Source of the DNA: Archegozetes longisetosus
Lineage: Eukaryota > Arthropoda > Arachnida > Sarcoptiformes > Trhypochthoniidae
Direction of reading: 5' to 3'
Length of the DNA: 64,000 bases
Assembly: GCA_018873245.2 (NCBI GenBank)
Contig: JAEMBT020000001.1
Span: 5,444,220 to 5,508,219 of the forward strand
In this document: one piece after another, positions 59,401-64,000 of the stretch
Layout of the letters: the number at the start of each line of letters is the position of its first letter
How positions within the stretch are numbered: position 1 is the stretch's first letter
The notes under the pieces: model-generated
What the model saw: the letters and a program-made list of their open reading frames with translations, nothing else
The model's database searches: none
What the model was told of the DNA's origin: nothing
Position numbers and translations under genes: made by a program

Positions 59401-59762
59401 TTTATCAAGAGGTATTGGAAATCACTGAACGTGTTTTAGGGAAGGAACATCCTAATACTTTAGCGACTAGAAATAATATAGCTTTAGTACTAGACAATAA
59501 AGGGAGCTATGATGATGCGCTGCGAATTTATCAAGAGGTATTGGAAATCAAAGAACGTGTTTTAGGGAAGGAACATCCTAATACTTTAGCGACTAGAAAT
59601 AATATAGCTTTAGTACTAGACAATAAAGGGAGCTATGATGATGCGCTGCGAATTTATCAAGAGGTATTGGAAATCAGTGAACGTGTTTTAGGGAAAGAAC
59701 ATCCTGATACTTTAACTACTAGAAATAATATATCTTTTGTGCTAGATAAGAAAAGTAGATAG
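56469..59762 (+). CDS. NB-ARC / TPR (kinesin-light-chain-like) protein
   Basis: Intronless 1097-codon frame. Residues about 45-300 form an NB-ARC STAND ATPase: FTGRKRELEKL, P-loop GLGGIGKSELA, Walker B RSLFIFDNAE, sensor ILITSRNRDW, and the GxP-type FPLALQQSVAYI. Residues about 300-520 are helical linker. From residue about 527 follow 13 full 42-residue TPRs of the LGKEHPDTLATRNNIA / GSYDDALRIYQEVLEI type and a truncated 14th. Such NTPase-TPR proteins act as sensors that oligomerise on ligand binding, in innate immunity or cell death in plants, fungi, bacteria and some animals. No signal peptide. The stop at 59760-59762 lies inside a repeat, and homology continues in frame to 59837. Lack of introns and the bacterial/fungal-style architecture allow horizontal origin, but this is inference. 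Confidence 0.85.
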   Translation: MINATGIGGTNSLTKVFGDINVIGQQTNQNISPNILPQQSSILFEVRKPVESFTGRKRELEKLHEEVQRKKRKNEHNLTVISQVTSISGLGGIGKSELARMYACKYGQNYNSNVIWINAETYGTLTDSFQRLANDELNIPTKSTEGQPKDIKTIVKEVYKYFSNRRSLFIFDNAEKLRAGNNHEGAIGEFLPNFQTRGVNEPYILITSRNRDWGQNVTVIPLDALTEAEAIKFIREMLGISEDSGEEEIRQLAEILQCFPLALQQSVAYIRQKDKELSVVDDKGFRISHYLTKFEKSTEELLNFEFPDDNNNCYIKTTFITWEITMEKITHSEYGAQALEILEIMAYFAPDNIPTKIFLQLISDQERIASIIDLITKHSMVTVEKRAIKIHRLVQQVIRLRLQKEQKETDILKKALKLLRTSINDRSTISSQYLSHAIFVWTHASTIYKTLGTELIEFWSIIAYELINNYRYHELNSLIVKILEIKKDESVVETLPKIKEKYHLPLEQNIQINFEMLEEVYEVTSCILGKNHPSTLMTKHCIALVLDNKGSYDDALRIYQEVLEITERVLGKEHPDTLATRNNIASVLDNKGSYDDALRIHQEVLEISERVLGKEHPSTLTTRNNIVSVLYRKGSYDDALRIYQEVLEISERVLGKEHPDTLTTRNNIVSVLYRKGSYDDALRIYQEVLEISERVLGKEHPDTLTTRNNIVSVLYRKGSYDDALRIYQEVLEISERVLGKEHPNTLTTKHCIASVLNKKGSYHDALRIYQEVLEISERVLGKEHPDTLATRNNIALVLDNKGSYDDALRIYQEVLEIKERVLGKEHPNTLATRNNIASVLDNKGSYDDALRIYQEVLEIKERVLGKEHPNTLATRNNIALVLDNKGSYDDALRIYQEVLEIKERVLGKEHPNTLATRNNIVSVLYRKGSYDDALRIYQEVLEISERVLGKEHPDTLTTRNNIVSVLYRKGSYDDALRIYQEVLEITERVLGKEHPNTLATRNNIALVLDNKGSYDDALRIYQEVLEIKERVLGKEHPNTLATRNNIALVLDNKGSYDDALRIYQEVLEISERVLGKEHPDTLTTRNNISFVLDKKSR

Positions 59763-59837
59763 GATGATGAACTAAGTATTCATCAAGAGGTATTAGAAAC
59801 CAAAGAACATGTTCTAGCGGCAATTTATCTTTATTAA
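58050..59837 (+). repeat. 126-bp coding tandem repeat array
   Basis: Fourteen tandem units of 126 bp, many identical over most of their length. Units come in a few helix variants (RNNIALVLDNK, RNNIVSVLYRK, KHCIASVLNKK) that recur in blocks, as expected from unequal exchange. The last unit, after the stop, is diverged (DDELSIHQEVLETKEHVL). Confidence 0.95.
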
Positions 59838-62344
59838 TTAAATACCAAGAAATACTTTTGTTTATCTAAATGACTAATAATTAGGGGCAGCAATATCTAA
59901 ACTTTCAACTTTAATATTTTTGTATTAATATTTTTAACACTTGAAACGAAATTTACATGTTTTTGTTCAAGTTATCACTTTCTTATACACGATTCGCATT
60001 TTTATATTAACACTGTAACAATCTCCCTAAATTCATTTTGAATAATTACTAAGAGATTCATCAATTTAGTTTGCAAACTGAGCAAATAATAATTTAGTTT
60101 TGTTATTTAAAGTAGTTTATAAATATTTTGACTTTTATAATATCGCTGCCTGCTATCAATCTCTTTCTATAGCTTTAATTAGTCATTACAACTCCATTTT
60201 TCTTAATAAAATTCTTCATTTAATGTATTGACAACTTATTGTTAAATTTAATGTCCTGTAAAATGATTAGACTAAAATGTATGCATTGTTTTATTCCCTA
60301 TATATGTAATCAATGCTTGATTTTCTACAGAGTGTAAATAAAGGAACTTTATTAAAACAAAATTTATTTCTTAAGAACTATTCAACATTTTTACATGAAA
60401 ATTTCAAAAAAATTGAAAAGAATAATTGGAGATTATGATAGAATATTCTCGATATGCTATCCACTTTCATTATAAATGGGACGCAAATGGACTTTAAAAT
60501 TGTCAATCACATCATTGAGGACACTATTTCGAATATTAAAAATGCCAGTTTTAAATGATGTTTTTCAGCTCTCCCAGGGATTGAGTAACCTAACCTAACC
60601 TAACCTGTGCGTAGACTTAATCTTTTAAATAAACCAATAGATTAAAATCACAAGTGTTGAGTCGGGTCAGAAAGGTGGCTAATCAAAAATAGTAAAATAA
60701 GAAATTTGAATGAAATGGGAAAACTCGAACGAAATAAAGAAATTCGAATTCCATGAAAAAGCTCACATTACCCCTGAAATATGTCGCAAAGTTTCAAGTT
60801 TTAATTATTCCTATTTTAAAAGTTATAATCACAAACTTTTATGAAGTCTATTTATTTACACACTGTATTTTATAGCTTTCTAATCAAAATGGAGTTTTAT
60901 TGTGTAAATATGGGAGTCATTCAAACGTATCGATTCGATCACTAGTTTCAGGTACTATGTAATGGATCCTAAATAACAGTAATTTGCTTAGTTATGATAA
61001 AAATAGTTGGATAACCTCTCAAGATTTACAATATGCTTATCATCGTTACCGTAAAGTCCATTTTTAAATGTTAGAAGCTGTTTACAAAACAAATTAACGA
61101 ATTAACAACTTGTACAACGTCAATTCTGTAACATGTAATGGAATTCTTTTCCATTTGGCTTTATTTAAGCTGAGCTACAGAAGCTACATAGACGACAAAA
61201 GATTAAGAGCCGACTTATAAGCGTAAATGTTCGTAGCCAGAAAAGAAATAATAAAAAAATTCGATTTGAAAGAAAATTTGAAAAATTAATCAAAAATATT
61301 TTGCTAGTGTCTTATGCCGTTTTGGGTAATTTGGAAAATAAATGCAAGAATTAGCACTAAAAATGCTAACTAACTCCACTTATGAAGTTTGGAATTGTTG
61401 ATGATCTGAGTATTATTAGTTTTCATTTGGTTTGTCTATATTTAATTTGAAAACTATGAAGAAGAGTTGAGATTACGGATGATAATAAAAGAATAGTTGG
61501 TTAGTAATGAAGGATAACTTTTGATTGTGCTTCCTCTATGTTTACGATAGCTTGTCATAAATATCAATAAGAAATATATTAAGGCCCTAAACTTTTAAAT
61601 ATTTTCGTATGTAATTCGAAGTATTTAAGATATTTATAACATTATTTTTGTTGATTAAAAGGCTTAATCAGTTTTTAATATGGAGGTCTTCAATTTAAAA
61701 CGATTTGCTTTAAGTTTGCACAATATTATAAACACGGAAACTTTTTAGTCTTTATTTCACGAACAATTTTGTCTATTTTTCCTTTCTTGATATAATTTCA
61801 AGAAGAGGGAAGAAGTTATAGTTCTTAATTGAACACAGCTGTAGAATTTTTGGGAGGAGTGTTCGTATTGTTTTGTTTTTCAAAAAAGAGCCATAAAAAC
61901 TGGGAGGCTCGGCTAAACTAGAAAGCAAGTAAGCAAAGGGACACTTGTGCAATTGCAATATTTCAACTTGAAAATTGAATTTATACTTAAAATAGAATAT
62001 GTTCTGTATTTGACGCATCGAGACTTTAAAAAATATTAACATTGAATACTTTGATAAAATGATTTGATTTATGTAAGAGATTTGTAGAATTTTTTAGATT
62101 ATAGCTAAGGCTTTTGTGATAGAATGAAATCTGACTAAAATAGTTCCCAAAAGAGTATGCCCAAAATCCATAGACTTGGTCTATCGACGTCTCCTAACGG
62201 TGACCCACATATGTAGTAGCCTACGATAAGACATTCAATTAATCGAAAAAACTTGAGATTGGCAAATCGCTTAGAAAGTCACAGACTAAAAACAAATATC
62301 GCTAGTGAGTATACTTAAGAATTTCATTTAAAAATATAAAATAA
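59838..62344. other. Gene-poor AT-rich stretch
   Basis: No gene recognised. A short minus frame at 61773-62042 (89 codons) has no known domain. A telomere-type repeat lies at 60586-60605. Confidence 0.5.
60586..60605. repeat. Interstitial TTAGG telomere-type repeat
   Basis: Four perfect TAACC units, the complement of the arthropod telomere repeat TTAGG. Too short to be a telomere; it may mark a repaired break or an insertion. Confidence 0.75.
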
Positions 62345-62632
62345 TTATGGGAGTACTATTAACAAATAGGTATAAAAGCTTAGGAATGTGTATAGCTGTA
62401 TAGTGACATTGCTATCCTCATCGGGGTCATCGGCGGACTCTTCTCTAAGACGATAAAATACCCGCCGACAACTATCGCAGATAGCCTCTGGAATCAATTT
62501 TGCCAACTCTGGAATCAGACCAACCTCACTTTGAAAAGAAGCCTGGTCTTGCCTTTTGAAGAAAAGCTCAGAGGCTGGCCTCGTCTGCACCAGTGAGCGA
62601 TATCTTCCTCTCTTTTTAAATATTAGTCTCAT
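62345..62632 (-). CDS. Unidentified small Cys-containing protein or fragment
   Basis: 95-codon minus frame, GC-richer than its surroundings. It includes ELAKLIPEAICDSCRRVFY followed by an acidic stretch (EESADDPDEDSN). One CxxC is present and no partner pair is visible in this piece. It might be the 5' exon of a longer gene or part of a mobile element; no intron donor could be fixed. Confidence 0.25.
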   Translation of the reverse strand: MRLIFKKRGRYRSLVQTRPASELFFKRQDQASFQSEVGLIPELAKLIPEAICDSCRRVFYRLREESADDPDEDSNVTIQLYTFLSFYTYLLIVLP

Positions 62633-62659
62633 TCGGCCCGTTTCCTTTTTTTATACCGG

Positions 62660-62875
62660 TAGCCGTATAATGCGAGGATGTTTAATATGTAGGAGTAGAG
62701 CTCAGAATTAGTAATTTACGGTTGGTTTTAACAAAGTGGGTGGGGCTTATGATAGCCACATCCAGTGGGTAGTACCCATCAAGACAAGTCCAACGATGTA
62801 TAATATGTAGGGGTAGGGTACAAGCTAGGGGGCGTTATGATCTATTTTAGAAAAAGGGGCGGAGCCAATTGTATT
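62660..62875. repeat. Two-unit GC-richer tandem repeat
   Basis: Two diverged units about 119 bp apart, each with AATATGTAGGRGTAG followed by a GGGGC(G)GAGCC/GTGGGGCT block. Confidence 0.5.
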
Positions 62876-64000
62876 TAGATTCCGATTTAGAGCCGATTTA
62901 GATTCGTATATGTAAGTTTCAGAGTATGATTTTCACAAGCTTTATAAGTTATCTAATTGTACTTCATTCACATTTATCGATAACAAGTTTTAAATTTATT
63001 AAACTTGATGATTATCTAAATTTATCAGAAGCGCCAAATAGCTTGTTGTCAAAATTGATGTCACATGAAATAAATTTCACATTAAGTACTTAAATCTTGG
63101 ATCTAAACAAACCTAATTTAGAGCAAATCTATTTTATTTATCGTCGCCTTAATACTATAAGGTTCTAAATGCAAAAAGTATATTAACGAGAAAATCCACT
63201 TTAAAGTTCGATGTTGCTATACATCAATAATGAGTTGAAGAATAATTTTCAAAAACATCCAGCAATGTGCGTGTGGCTCTCATATTCTACTGATCATTTG
63301 GGCCCTACTCTGTTTCTATCATGAATAACTCAGAACTGATTATTGCATTTCAAACCTCATTGCACTGAAATGAAATATCAGGTTCTAAATGATCGAGAAT
63401 CGAAATAACTAAATCGAAACAAATTTTATCTAAGAAATATTAAAAAGAATGTGGAGAATCAATTTCGAACATTTTAAGAATGTTTCGATATAATTCGATC
63501 AAAAAAATTTTCAAGTCGAAATTCAACTTGACAATTTTTATGCCTCAAATTTTCAGATATTTAATTTAGAAATCATTTGGATGACTGAAATGTGAATTTT
63601 TATAGAGAATTGACGCATTTGACAGCAGTTTATCTAAGAACCGAATTTATTGGTATAGAAAAAACCCAAGTCACTAAATCAATTTTGAAAAAATGAAATA
63701 TCAACAGAATACGATTCTCTTCATAGGAATTCTATGAGATTTAGTTTTAATAACCCGAAAGATTGTGAAAATGTCTGCTTCACATGCAGTTTGCTCATCT
63801 AATTCGACTAATTCAGCGATTACGACCGAGCCAGACATCAGTTTATAAATTTGAATAAATACCAACATCAAGACCATGACAAGATATATGAATTTGTTAA
63901 TAACTCATTTTGTCAAAAAGTTGATTTAGAACCTTATAGTACTCAGGTGACGTTATAAGGAATATTTTTAAATTAATAGATACATAATTAGGTAAGAGAG
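62876..64000. other. AT-rich right edge, nothing seen
   Basis: No coding frame, repeat or RNA gene recognised. Confidence 0.5.

Overview
The window is AT-rich eukaryotic nuclear DNA with small GT-AG introns (about 50-100 bp in several genes, 1.3 kb in one). An animal, very probably an arthropod, is indicated by a non-muscle myosin essential light chain, Rac1, DNAJA3, PSMG2 and DUSP12 orthologues, decayed DEG/ENaC and ionotropic-receptor-like genes, and an interstitial (TAACC)4 run that matches the arthropod TTAGG telomere repeat. A mite or other arachnid is plausible; that part is inference, and no species is assigned.

Layout. 1-12 kb: gene-poor, holding relics of chemosensory/channel-type genes (ionotropic receptor-like on minus, an RCC1-like scrap, a DEG/ENaC relic with two in-frame stops) and a foldback element at 8.3-9.2 kb. 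12.7-14 kb: intronless phospholipid scramblase (minus). 17-19.3 kb: Mlc-c and Rac1. 20.6-22.2 kb (minus): a seven-exon glutamine-synthetase-derived protein that has lost catalytic motifs but keeps frame and splice sites. 23.4-31.3 kb: a ~2.9 kb tandem duplication carrying a divergent Rho GTPase. The first copy looks functional. The second is broken in exons 1-2, yet its exon 3 is almost identical to the first, which points to recent gene conversion. The duplication also copied the last exon of the neighbouring EB-module surface gene (31.0-32.4 kb, minus). 35-37.1 kb: a Cys-rich, Ser/Thr-stalked, probably GPI-anchored protein. 37.9-43.8 kb: housekeeping block of DUSP12 (+), DNAJA3 (-) and PSMG2 (+), the last two head-to-head across 435 bp.

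44-55 kb is a transposon graveyard of DNA elements: a MULE-like hairpin with a 9-bp target duplication, two mariner-like short elements, and at 49.3-54.0 kb a nest of long palindromic elements. One, flanked by TA, carries three hexokinase exons with both introns. Its neighbours also carry GC-richer, exon-like inserts with good splice signals. This exon-capturing palindrome nest is the most unusual feature of the window.

56.5-59.8 kb: an intronless 1097-codon NB-ARC plus kinesin-light-chain-type TPR gene, whose 126-bp repeats are highly homogenised; a stop cuts the last repeat. The final 4 kb shows only scraps and a two-unit GC-richer repeat. No rRNA, tRNA, CRISPR array, retrovirus-like or Polinton-like element was recognised.
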